From: Thermoplasmata archaeon | GTDB taxonomy: Archaea > Thermoplasmatota > Thermoplasmata > Thermoplasmatales > Thermoplasmataceae | Direction of reading: 5' to 3' | DNA length: 40,694 nucleotides | Assembly: GCA_021800105.1 (NCBI GenBank) | Contig: JAJYZI010000005.1 | Span: 1 to 40,694 of the forward strand | Part shown: positions 21,255 through 29,980 of the stretch, piece by piece | How positions within the stretch are numbered: the stretch's first letter is position 1 | Layout of the letters: each line of letters begins with the position of its first letter | Notes under the pieces: model-generated | Told to the model about the DNA's origin: nothing | What the model saw: only the letters and a program-made list of their open reading frames with translations | Databases searched by the model: none | Program-made: the position numbers and the translations under genes

Positions 21255-22781
21255 TTAAGCTTTTGTTGTCTTTACAGAGGCTTCCTTAGTGCCTCCCATT
21301 ACAAGGCTCCCGACGATAGCAATGAGCAGGTTTACCAGTAGTGCTATTAGTCCAATGTAAATGAAGCTGAAAGGAGTAGCGAATTTGAAGAATGTTGTCT
21401 GCAACGAAGGAAGATGGGCTATGAAGAAGTTAGCATCAAGGATCATGTAAACCCCAGTTATCATACCCGCAGCCCAGCCTACGCCAACTGCGTACTTATT
21501 GAGTCTCTTCGTGTACATTCCTATGAATATCGCAGGAAGCGTCTGAAGAATTATGATTCCTCCAACGAGCTGTAGCTCAAGGGAATAGGTCGCAGAAATT
21601 GCAAAGATAAATGCAAGGGCAATGAATTTAAACATAACTGAAAACCATTTAGAAAGCCTAGCTTCAGTCTTAGAGTTCATGTTCGGTCTGGCGACCTTAA
21701 CAACATTCCTAGTAAGCAGGTTTGCCTGGGATATGGCCATTATAGACGCAGGCACAAGACCGCCAATGAAGATACCAAGGAAAGCGAAACCGACAAACCA
21801 GTCAGGAAACTCGGCGTATATCAGTGATGGTACAACAGTAACTGCACCGTATTTTGCAACATCTCCCAATGCAGATGGGACGGCATAAATGAGGATTCCA
21901 AAAAGTGCAAGAAGCGCAAGTCCAACTCCATATATTGGAAGAAGGGCAGTACTCAATCTAAGGCGTTTAGTCGAGTTAGTGCTGAATACACCATTTATCG
22001 CATGCGGATATAGATATAGGGCTAGAGCACTCATTATTGTAAGTGAGATAAAGCCATTGAGGTACAATCCAGCTAACGTCGATGTACCGGTTGCAAGAGT
22101 TTTTGCATCAGTAAACGCAACCGCGAAACCGCCGATTCTCATTGGAACGACTACAATTATTACTATTACGCTGGCAAATATTATTGCGTCTTTCATCACT
22201 GCTGTAATTGTGGCGCCCCTTAGTCCACTGGTAAAGGTAAAGGCCGCCAGAACTATGAAGGAAACTATAAGGGCAATCTCTGTAACTATATTTGCGTCTG
22301 TAGTGGTCAGGTGGCCGATCATTACTGTTAGAACTGCCTGCATTCCATAAATTTGGAGTGCTATATAAGGTAGCTCTGCCACAATTCCTGTGAAAGCGAG
22401 CAATATTGCCAGGGTCTTACTGTTAAATTTATCTTGCACCATGTCTATTGCTGTAACATAGTTTTTGCCTTTCGCCATTCTCCAGAGCCTCGGCATAGTA
22501 ATCATTGCAATACCGAACGTCATTCCGACGTATGGGACTGCATAGAAGTAAACTGCACCTTTCTCATACACCAGTTCTGGTATTGCAATAAATGTGTATG
22601 CTGTATACAGATCTGCACCCACGAGGAACCATGCAAGGTAACCACCAAGCTTTCTCCCCGCAAGAGCCCACTCGCCTAAATCACTCATGTCACCTCGTCT
22701 GAATCTTGATGAGCCGAATCCCAGCGCAACAAAGACCAGGAAGAGGGCCACGAAAACAGAGAGTATAATGTAATTATTCAC
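21255..22781 (-). CDS. Sodium:solute symporter family transporter
   Basis: 508 aa, about 13 TM; WALAGRKLGGYLAWFLVGADLYTAYTF and following SSS-family pattern. Confidence 0.9.
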   Translation of the reverse strand: MNNYIILSVFVALFLVFVALGFGSSRFRRGDMSDLGEWALAGRKLGGYLAWFLVGADLYTAYTFIAIPELVYEKGAVYFYAVPYVGMTFGIAMITMPRLWRMAKGKNYVTAIDMVQDKFNSKTLAILLAFTGIVAELPYIALQIYGMQAVLTVMIGHLTTTDANIVTEIALIVSFIVLAAFTFTSGLRGATITAVMKDAIIFASVIVIIVVVPMRIGGFAVAFTDAKTLATGTSTLAGLYLNGFISLTIMSALALYLYPHAINGVFSTNSTKRLRLSTALLPIYGVGLALLALFGILIYAVPSALGDVAKYGAVTVVPSLIYAEFPDWFVGFAFLGIFIGGLVPASIMAISQANLLTRNVVKVARPNMNSKTEARLSKWFSVMFKFIALAFIFAISATYSLELQLVGGIIILQTLPAIFIGMYTKRLNKYAVGVGWAAGMITGVYMILDANFFIAHLPSLQTTFFKFATPFSFIYIGLIALLVNLLIAIVGSLVMGGTKEASVKTTKA

Positions 22782-23035
22782 TGCGAGTCGCCTCCCTCCA
22801 TCCTGTTAAGCATTAGAGCGGCTATTACATAGAAGACAGCAGAAACTACTAACCAAATTGTCTCAAACCAGTAAAAAAATGGCAGCCCAAGCAATGTTGG
22901 TTTGTCCTTATTGTATAAGGGGGTAATACCAAATATCAGCATTGGGAAGATAAGTAATATTGCGACTATCACTTTCTGTCCCGTTGTTCCCTTGGCGCTA
23001 TAGTTCCAGCCTGTATCTGACTCTTCAGATGACAT
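22778..23035 (-). CDS. DUF3311-type small membrane partner of the SSS symporter
   Basis: 85 aa, two TM, overlaps the symporter start; FPMLIFGITPLYNKDKPTLLGLPFFYWFETIWLV is characteristic. Confidence 0.8.
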   Translation of the reverse strand: MSSEESDTGWNYSAKGTTGQKVIVAILLIFPMLIFGITPLYNKDKPTLLGLPFFYWFETIWLVVSAVFYVIAALMLNRMEGGDSQ

Positions 23036-23140
23036 TTTTTGACCTCACCACTTGCACTTGATTTCTATATATAAATATTTTTATTAATTCTATATTGGCG
23101 GAGATACATTGTCATGCTGTAGCAGGGCATTTCGTTTATC

Positions 23141-23152
23141 AAATATATAAAG
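23141..23152 (+). promoter_or_regulatory. Archaeal TATA box candidate for an intergenic plus-strand transcript
   Basis: aaatatataaag within an otherwise less AT-rich segment; no plus-strand gene begins immediately downstream, but a structured element does (23190-23399). Confidence 0.45.
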
Positions 23153-23189
23153 GGGAAGCAAAGATTTCAGTTGCTGTACGAAAGTAAAT

Positions 23190-23399
23190 CAATTTGTAGG
23201 CTAGTCAGAAGGATGTCATGCTCACACCTGGCATGGCTAGGTACTCCTCTGAAAAGTAAGGTGGTTAATGGTTTCAGAGGAACTTTTCTAGGGAGAAGTT
23301 GGTGTGTCTTCAACAAGCCCATGCTGTCCTCAGGGTCTCGAAGCGTAAGAAAACCGATGCCCTTCCGAGGTTCGCAACTAAAAATCAACCAGCCAATTG
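23190..23399 (+). ncRNA. Candidate structured non-coding RNA of unknown family
   Basis: Closing helix CAATT(tgta)GGCT 23190-23202 with AGCCAATTG 23391-23399; stems GTCATGC/GCATGGC (23215-23221/23231-23237), TCCTCTGAAA/TTTCAGAGGA (23245-23254/23272-23281), AACTTTTC/GAGAAGTT (about 23281-23288/23293-23300), CCTCaGGG/CCCttccGAGG (23328-23335/23360-23370). Strand from TATA at 23141. Confidence 0.45.
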
Positions 23400-23500
23400 T
23401 TATATCCTGAAATACAAATCACGCGGAACAGCAAGTCACTCCATCGAAGAGTAGGTAGTTGACTTGATTTAATTATCGTTCCTTGAGCTATAGTATAATG

Positions 23501-24619
23501 TTAAATTGAATTCCCTTCATTGGGCTGAAAAGGACAGACAGGATCCTCTGCGAAGACTTCACTTCTGTAGAAATATGCCCTTGCTCGACTCCCACCACAA
23601 ACCTCAAGATACTGGCATACACCGCACTTACCAGTTATATTAGATTTATCCCTTATTCTTTTTAGTATCTCGCTCTTCTCATAGACTTCAACCAGTCGCT
23701 TATCAAGTATATTCCCAACATCAAGAGGGAGGAACCCGCTGGGCCTGACGCGGCCGTTGTGCGAAACGAAGATGATGCCATTTCCATCTGAGGTCTTAGC
23801 TACCGGAATTCTGTCTTTTCCATGCTCTGGGTAGCCGCATAATTTTACTGCCGTTTCCTTAAGTTCTGAAAAAAGCCTGTTATTTTCCAGACTCACATCA
23901 TTGTTATGGTCAATTGATAGCTTTCTGAAGTAAGGTCCTTCAACAGTTCTTATATTTATTCCATAACCTGCGGCGTAGACAAGAAATTTGCATGCAGCAT
24001 CATACTGTTCTGAGGTTACATCCTCTACATCCATCCCTCTTCCAACCTTGATCAGGAAAAATATTTCCCAAGTTTTTATTCCAATCTCAAGTAAGATTTT
24101 CAACACCCATGGAAGGTCCATCAGGTTATTTCCTGAGACCAGCGTGTTAACCTGTACGTTCATTCCAGAATCTTTGAGTGCTCTTAGCGTTCTAATGGTC
24201 TTTTGAAAAACACCAACCCCTCTGAGATAATCATGGAACCCCTCCTTTCCATCAAGGCTGATGGAGATAGATGAAGCACCTGAACTCTTTACTAGATCGA
24301 AGCTACCCTCATTGCCAAGGCCAGTAACAGCAGGGCTAAGGGCAAATGGTATCTTCAAATCTCTTGCATGGTTCATTATTTCTGCAAGATTTTGCTTTTT
24401 CATGACATCCCCTCCGGTCATAATCAAAACAGGCGGTTTACCGTTGAATTCAGTGAGCTGGTTTAAGAAATCTATTGACTGATCAAGAGTTAACTCATCT
24501 TCTGCAGGAAGCTTCATAGACGTTGCCCTGCAATGCCTGCACGTTAGATCGCAGGCTTTTGTGGTTTCCCAGAAAACAAGAAGTGGCCTTGATTGATATC
24601 CGGAGGCTATATTTTCCAT
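23501..24619 (-). CDS. Radical SAM/SPASM-type protein
   Basis: CDLTCRHC (CxxxCxxC) cluster motif, TGGDVM, and C-terminal Cys-rich CGVCQYLEVCGGSRARAYFYRSEVFAEDPVC typical of SPASM/twitch proteins near AhbD/NirJ-like families. Confidence 0.88.
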   Translation of the reverse strand: MENIASGYQSRPLLVFWETTKACDLTCRHCRATSMKLPAEDELTLDQSIDFLNQLTEFNGKPPVLIMTGGDVMKKQNLAEIMNHARDLKIPFALSPAVTGLGNEGSFDLVKSSGASSISISLDGKEGFHDYLRGVGVFQKTIRTLRALKDSGMNVQVNTLVSGNNLMDLPWVLKILLEIGIKTWEIFFLIKVGRGMDVEDVTSEQYDAACKFLVYAAGYGINIRTVEGPYFRKLSIDHNNDVSLENNRLFSELKETAVKLCGYPEHGKDRIPVAKTSDGNGIIFVSHNGRVRPSGFLPLDVGNILDKRLVEVYEKSEILKRIRDKSNITGKCGVCQYLEVCGGSRARAYFYRSEVFAEDPVCPFQPNEGNSI

Positions 24620-24753
24620 CGGTATTCAGATTGCCTCCCAATTCCATTCATCTATATGTGCTAGCCCACGAACATGTTAGTAATTTGCACTGATGAACAT
24701 GCTTTACTGCAAAACTTCCAGTATTAATTAATATTATTTCTTAATACTCTCTG

Positions 24754-25269
24754 GTGCGTGTTGCTGATATCTCGGAAGCGCAAAATTTTACAACTACAAC
24801 AGTGGCTCTAGTTACATCTGAACTCAACGAAGCAGTAAATGTTATGTCTGCTGAATGGACCTTGAGAGTATCAATCGAGGACTTTCTGATTGCTGCATTT
24901 GTTGGCTATGAACGGGAAACCTACAGAATGATTCATTCCTCAGGAGAATTTGGCATCAGCTACTGCTCTGATAATCAGGGATATCTTGCCCATGTGGCCG
25001 GAAACCACTCTTTCAAGTCACACGACAAATTCAAGCTCGCTGAATTCAACACGTTTCCCTCAAAGCACATAAAGCCGCCTCTCATCGAAGGCTGTATTTC
25101 TAACTTCGAATGCAAGGTAATAGATGAGTTCAAGACAGGGGATCATGCTGCATTCATTGGAAAAGTTCTCGCAGGATACTATGACAGCGAAAAGAAGCCT
25201 CTTGTCTTCCACAAGGGAAAATTCCATCACATCGGCGGAAAGATGGCATACGATCATCCATTTGACTAA
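24754..25269 (+). CDS. Flavin reductase-like (FMN-binding split barrel) protein
   Basis: VALVTSELNEAVNVMSAEWTLRVS plus IGKVLAGYYDSEKKPLVFHKGKFHHIGG pattern of flavin reductase-like domains; GTG start. Confidence 0.78.
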   Translation: MRVADISEAQNFTTTTVALVTSELNEAVNVMSAEWTLRVSIEDFLIAAFVGYERETYRMIHSSGEFGISYCSDNQGYLAHVAGNHSFKSHDKFKLAEFNTFPSKHIKPPLIEGCISNFECKVIDEFKTGDHAAFIGKVLAGYYDSEKKPLVFHKGKFHHIGGKMAYDHPFD

Positions 25270-25366
25270 ATCAATGCATATATTATGCTGTATCGAGAAT
25301 CTTGAATGTTTTCCCTTAATATATGGGAAAGTATGATTAGCGGTATTATGATATGAGAAAGTACAA

Positions 25367-26323
25367 ATGAAAAACAAGAAAATATTGATTACCGGGGCCG
25401 CTGGCTTTATCGGTTCTAATATGAGTGAAGTTCTCATCCAGGACAATGAAGTCGTGGGCATAGATAACCTGTCGAATGTGGATGATCGCTTTGTAAAGCC
25501 CCTGTCCAAAAACAGGAATTTTGTCTTCAGGAAAGGAGACATCAACGACCCGGCATTCATGAAGGACCTGGGTACGTTCGATCTTGTGATACATCTAGCT
25601 GCAAATTCGGATGTCAAGGGCGGATCGTCGGATCCACTTCTCGATTTCAGGGTTAATGCACAGGGCACAATGGGCGTGCTTGAATTCATGCGCTTATCTG
25701 ATACCGCACAGATCGCATTCGCTTCAAGCTCAACTGTCTATGGCGAGGCAGCCCAGCTCCCTACGCCGGAAACATACGGCCCTTACCTCCCAATTTCCAG
25801 CTATGGCGCCTCAAAGATGGCTGGGGAAGGATTCATTGCTGCATATTCCCATTATTATGGATTCAAGTCAACCATGTTCCGGTTCGCTAACATAGTCGGA
25901 AAGAACTCAACCCATGGCGTGATCTTTGATTTCATCCACAAGCTGAAGAAGGACAGCAAATCGCTCGAGATTCTTGGTGACGGTACACAGAGAAAATCCT
26001 ACATGCACGTCACTGATTGCGTTGGTTCCATCCTCTTTGTTCATGAGAAACTCTCCAAGACGGATATCGTGAATCTGGGTAACGCGGGAACAACACCAGT
26101 CACAAGGATTGCTGACTCAGTTACAAGAGCAATGCACCTTGAAAACGTAAAATACAGGTTCACCGGCGGATTCGAAGGGAGAGGTTGGAAAGGAGATGTC
26201 AAGGTCGCAGAGCTTTCAATCAGCAAACTTTCTTCGCTGGGCTGGAAGAACAGCATGGGAAGTGATGCAGCAGTGGACAAGGCTGTAAGCGAGACCCTGG
26301 CTCAATTGTCCTCCAAAACTTAG
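25367..26323 (+). CDS. NAD-dependent epimerase/dehydratase (UDP-glucose 4-epimerase-like SDR)
   Basis: ITGAAGFIGSNMSEVL, LVIHLAANSDV, SSSTVYGEA, YGASKMAGEGF. Confidence 0.92.
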   Translation: MKNKKILITGAAGFIGSNMSEVLIQDNEVVGIDNLSNVDDRFVKPLSKNRNFVFRKGDINDPAFMKDLGTFDLVIHLAANSDVKGGSSDPLLDFRVNAQGTMGVLEFMRLSDTAQIAFASSSTVYGEAAQLPTPETYGPYLPISSYGASKMAGEGFIAAYSHYYGFKSTMFRFANIVGKNSTHGVIFDFIHKLKKDSKSLEILGDGTQRKSYMHVTDCVGSILFVHEKLSKTDIVNLGNAGTTPVTRIADSVTRAMHLENVKYRFTGGFEGRGWKGDVKVAELSISKLSSLGWKNSMGSDAAVDKAVSETLAQLSSKT

Positions 26324-26330
26324 TATAAAA

Positions 26331-26924
26331 TCATTTTAACCTGCTTAGGGAACCTTGATCTATCGCGAAAGAATGATCAAAAATATCCCTAAGGTTGTCA
26401 GTTTGCATTGCCGCAATCACATCAATTCTCTGCTTAGCAGTAAGCTCCCTCATAGCCATAGCGAATTCCTGCACCTTGCTTATGTTAGCAAGAACCTCAT
26501 CTATGAGCAGAATTCTCGCCTCACTTATAATGGCTGTCGCTATCGATACCCTGATCCTCTGCCCGAGGCTCAGGCTTCCGACTTTGCCATCAAAATCTAT
26601 TCCAAGTGAATCCACTATTTTCTCTTTTTCCACGGTACTCATGGATGATTTCGGCCATAGGATATGATCTTTAACTCCCAACGAGTTTATACTTGAGTCT
26701 GTTCCCACGTAAACTGCTCTTCTTGCCGAGACAGGCATGTCCGTTATATTGACTGAGTTTACAGCGATGCTTCCCGAATCTATGCTAAAATAACCTGCAA
26801 TCGCCTTAAGAAGGGTTGTCTTTCCGGATCCATTCGGTCCGGTCAGCAGAATCATGCCTTCGGCCGAAATCGATGCATTAAGCTCGAATTCCCCGATCCG
26901 TTTACGAAAATTTGCCTCAATCAT
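26331..26924 (-). CDS. ABC transporter ATP-binding protein, molybdate/tungstate type
   Basis: Walker A GPNGSGKTT, signature-like LSLGQRIRVS, Walker B ILLIDEV; 197 aa, ABC domain only. Confidence 0.82.
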   Translation of the reverse strand: MIEANFRKRIGEFELNASISAEGMILLTGPNGSGKTTLLKAIAGYFSIDSGSIAVNSVNITDMPVSARRAVYVGTDSSINSLGVKDHILWPKSSMSTVEKEKIVDSLGIDFDGKVGSLSLGQRIRVSIATAIISEARILLIDEVLANISKVQEFAMAMRELTAKQRIDVIAAMQTDNLRDIFDHSFAIDQGSLSRLK

Positions 26925-27732
26925 TGCCGGTTACTGACCTCCTGTTTCCCACCCTTCCTAACAACCTCGCAGCAGCAAGGACAGCCATGGAAACAACTAT
27001 CATGAGGGCCGATGCGGTAACCGCAACGCCAGGTCCGAGATAACCATAATAATTGTAGATGAGAACTGATGCATTGCTTACACCAGCGAATGGATATTGT
27101 GTAACATAATAGGCGAGTATGGCAATTGATCCAAACTCGCTCATTCCTCTGCTCATAGAAGTGAGACCTGCAAAGAGTGTTTCCCGCTTCAGGGAAGGCA
27201 GGATAGCCCCATAAAGCATCCTTATTCTAGAAGTGCCAAGAGACATCGTGTACAGGTCAGTATCCTGCTTTCTTGACGAAAATACGGATTGCATGGTTCT
27301 TATATAGATGGGAGCTGAAACAAATGTCAATGCTACAACTATTCCCTGGATAGAATCAAAGAAGCTGATGCCGATGGATGACAGAAATCTCCCTGTCGGG
27401 GTGAATGGACTTCCAAGGATCAGGAATGCAATACCTACAACAGGGTGAGGTATGCTTGCAGGTATATCTGATATGCTTTCCAGGCCGGAATGTCTTGACA
27501 TGGCAAGTTCATATGCAAGTGGAGTGAACAGGAGGAACACAAATGCTGCAGATATTGCAGAAGTGACAAGCGTAAGCAATATGGATTCAAAGACCTGATT
27601 GCTTAATCCGGCGGAAGACCTGTAAACAGCGAAACCATAGTAGAGGAGCACAACAATAGGCATGATCAGGAGGATTGCACCAACGATTGAGAGAATCCAG
27701 ATCGTGTCTTTGGGCCGATTTCCAATTGCCAT
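26917..27732 (-). CDS. ABC transporter permease, molybdate/tungstate type
   Basis: SMSRGMSEFGSIAILAYY permease EAA-loop-like motif and about six TM; ATG at 27732 preferred over ORF start 27822, which overlaps the upstream gene. Confidence 0.85.
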   Translation of the reverse strand: MAIGNRPKDTIWILSIVGAILLIMPIVVLLYYGFAVYRSSAGLSNQVFESILLTLVTSAISAAFVFLLFTPLAYELAMSRHSGLESISDIPASIPHPVVGIAFLILGSPFTPTGRFLSSIGISFFDSIQGIVVALTFVSAPIYIRTMQSVFSSRKQDTDLYTMSLGTSRIRMLYGAILPSLKRETLFAGLTSMSRGMSEFGSIAILAYYVTQYPFAGVSNASVLIYNYYGYLGPGVAVTASALMIVVSMAVLAAARLLGRVGNRRSVTGND

Positions 27733-27745
27733 TACAGATCCGCCC

Positions 27746-28777
27746 TCATAGTGTGCCTGCCATAGACAACTTACCGTCAGAAACAAATGACTGCAAACAT
27801 GGTGGAATCGTTGCGTTGGCATATAAGAAACCTGTTTTCAGGAGCTCCATGCCAAATTCCACCATCTGCGCACTATTGTTTATCACGTAACATACGAATT
27901 TCATCGCTTCTGAGCGCAAAGAGTCGTTTGCAAGCGCCGACACATATAGATAAACGGGAGAACCGGTCTGGTTTCCAGTTGCAGTGTTATAAGCGAATTT
28001 GGAATAGAAGGGTGCTAACGAGAAATTTCCAAAGTTCAGGTCCTGTGGCAGTTCTATATAACCCAGTCCCTGCGATATTGCGGAGGATCTGTAGATGTAA
28101 AGGAAAGATATGCCTCCCTGCTCCAGTGGGGAAACAAGTGCAGCTGCACTGCTTGCGGATGATATGGCACCGTCGGACTGCATTCTTTTGATATAGTAAG
28201 AAATATTTCCACTATGGTATAGGTAACCTGCAATCTCGAGTGAGATCATGGCACGAAGTCCGGCAGGATCCTCATTTGGATTGGATATTCCAACCTTGAA
28301 GTTTCCAGATGTCAGGTTTGCAAAGGCTTCAGCGTATCCAGAAGCCGAGTTCGATGCACCTGCCGATTCAAACAATGATATTACAGTTTTTGAAGTGTTT
28401 GTCAAAGTGGCATTATTATACGCTATTACAAGACTGTCCGCAGCAAATGCAACCGCCCATCCAGAATATCTTGAACCAAGATACTGTTTCTCGTAAGAAT
28501 TCAGTGCGACTGAGATGAAAACATCAGATGGATCACCCTGGCCTATCTCGCTCGCTAGTGTGAATGATCCACCGCCTTTTGCATCGTTTATGGGCAAGCC
28601 AGTAGCATTCTTGAAACCCGATATTAGGTGATCTACCTCTGCAACATATGCATCTGCTGAGTAAACTTCCAGGGATTGGGAAGGTTTCTCAACATAGAAA
28701 TAGCTGCCGATAAGTATTACGATGACTGCTATAATTAATAGCATGACGAGGTATCTTTTCATCGTCTCCGAGAACAT
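27746..28777 (-). CDS. Extracellular solute-binding protein, molybdate/tungstate type
   Basis: N-terminal TM (KRYLVMLLIIAVIVILIGSYFYV), then VYSADAYVAEVDHLISGFKNATG...GGGSFTLASEIGQGDPSDVFISV, WtpA/ModA-like. ATG 28777 or 28762 preferred over ORF start 28987. Confidence 0.83.
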   Translation of the reverse strand: MFSETMKRYLVMLLIIAVIVILIGSYFYVEKPSQSLEVYSADAYVAEVDHLISGFKNATGLPINDAKGGGSFTLASEIGQGDPSDVFISVALNSYEKQYLGSRYSGWAVAFAADSLVIAYNNATLTNTSKTVISLFESAGASNSASGYAEAFANLTSGNFKVGISNPNEDPAGLRAMISLEIAGYLYHSGNISYYIKRMQSDGAISSASSAAALVSPLEQGGISFLYIYRSSAISQGLGYIELPQDLNFGNFSLAPFYSKFAYNTATGNQTGSPVYLYVSALANDSLRSEAMKFVCYVINNSAQMVEFGMELLKTGFLYANATIPPCLQSFVSDGKLSMAGTL

Positions 28778-28810
28778 TTTGGAATTAAATAGCTTTACTA
28801 ATGGACTGAA

Positions 28811-28828
28811 GTAAATATTAATGTTTAC
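28811..28828. promoter_or_regulatory. Near-perfect 18-bp palindrome, candidate operator in a divergent intergenic region
   Basis: GTAAATATTAATGTTTAC: 8 of 9 dyad pairs match; lies between modA-like start (28777) and tfx-like start (28847) and overlaps the only good TATA-like sequence. Confidence 0.5.
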
Positions 28829-28846
28829 CTTTTTATTCCCTAGGGC

Positions 28847-29260
28847 ATGGATGCAAAACAGACAATTCTCACCGCTCGACAATTGGAAATACTTGCCATG
28901 AGATCCAGGGGCTTGTCGACGGACGAGATTGCATCTAACATAGGCACAACCACAAAGAATGTCATTATCATAGAGGCGGCAATGCATAGAAAACTCGAAA
29001 GAGCGTCGAACACAATTAAAATGGTCCAGGAAGGAGGCTTGGCTTCATTTGTTTCGGTCAATGCCGGTACGCACCTCCTTGATGCGGTACGCTCTGTTCT
29101 TAATGCGGCTGATAAATCCCATATAAAACTGAGAGGCAACATACTTGACCTGATGGCATCAATCAGAACCTATGCCGGAAGCAACATATCGGGAGGTGCA
29201 TTGACGAAATCCATTAGCGTTATGCTGTTCAGAACAGGAAGATGGATTGTGACAGCATGA
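28847..29260 (+). CDS. Tfx-family DNA-binding regulator
   Basis: N-terminal LTARQLEILAMRSRGLSTDEIASNIGTTTKNVIIIEAAMHRKLERASNTI, the Tfx HTH pattern. Confidence 0.8.
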   Translation: MDAKQTILTARQLEILAMRSRGLSTDEIASNIGTTTKNVIIIEAAMHRKLERASNTIKMVQEGGLASFVSVNAGTHLLDAVRSVLNAADKSHIKLRGNILDLMASIRTYAGSNISGGALTKSISVMLFRTGRWIVTA

Positions 29261-29290
29261 AGAATTTAATACACACCAATCAGTTATCCA

Positions 29291-29980
29291 TTGAGTGGTC
29301 GTTCTTTGAAGCTGGAAGAGAAAATCGCCGGTGAGATTACAATTTCAGAGAATCCAGGGGAGACAATCAGGAAGTGGAGAGAAGAGTTCAGGATCAACAA
29401 GCTCGATCTTTCCCGGTCTCTGCATATATCGCCCTCCGTTATAAGCGATTACGAATCCGGCAGAAGAAAATCACCTGGTGTATCATCAATCAGGAAGATT
29501 GTCGAAGCAATGATTGAGATAGATCGATCCAGGGGAGGCCACCTCATCCGAAGATACAGCTCTGGTGTCCCTTCTGATGCACTTATTGACATAAGGGATT
29601 ATGATCATGAGGTGTCGCTCGACAGGATCATTGAGCTTGTGCAAGGTGAGAACGTTTCGCCTGTGTCCACATCAAGGCACATTATGGGCTATACTATAGT
29701 AGACGGGATCAAGGCGATTCTTTCCTTCTCCTACTCAGAATATTCCCTCCTATACGGATGGTCAAGCCAGAGGGCCATATTCTTTACCGAAGTGAAGCTG
29801 GGAAGGAGCCCTATGATTGCAATCAGGGTACATCCTCTTAAGCCTGCCGCCGTAGTTTACATAAGGGCAGGAAGAATCGACGAGCTTGCGATAAAGCTTG
29901 CTGAAATAGAGAACATACCGCTTATCATCACGGAAATGGATGTGAAGAAAGTCTCTGAAGCACTTTCCTCAGTTAAATGA
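29291..29980 (+). CDS. XRE-type HTH transcriptional regulator (archaeal COG1709-like)
   Basis: IRKWREEFRINKLDLSRSLHISPSVISDYESGRRKSPGVSSIRKIVEAM HTH, followed by a conserved archaeal C-terminal domain; TTG start. Confidence 0.82.
   Translation: MSGRSLKLEEKIAGEITISENPGETIRKWREEFRINKLDLSRSLHISPSVISDYESGRRKSPGVSSIRKIVEAMIEIDRSRGGHLIRRYSSGVPSDALIDIRDYDHEVSLDRIIELVQGENVSPVSTSRHIMGYTIVDGIKAILSFSYSEYSLLYGWSSQRAIFFTEVKLGRSPMIAIRVHPLKPAAVVYIRAGRIDELAIKLAEIENIPLIITEMDVKKVSEALSSVK

Noticed and set aside
23360-23400. SRP RNA helix 8-like string on the minus strand (gaacctcggaagggcatcgg)
   Set aside because: Has a GGAA loop but lacks the conserved asymmetric loop (AGCA) and flanking pairing, so not called as SRP RNA; a covariance-model search would settle it.
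23167-23410. Two opposing small ORFs (79 aa + and 73 aa -) in the 23.1-23.4 kb gap
   Set aside because: Compositions look random, no recognisable motif; they coincide with extensive RNA-like stems, so a non-coding explanation is favoured.
27746-28987. ORF-track start of the solute-binding protein at 28987
   Set aside because: The 70-residue N-terminal extension runs through the divergent promoter and into the tfx gene; MFSETMKRYLV at 28777 gives a normal signal-anchor.
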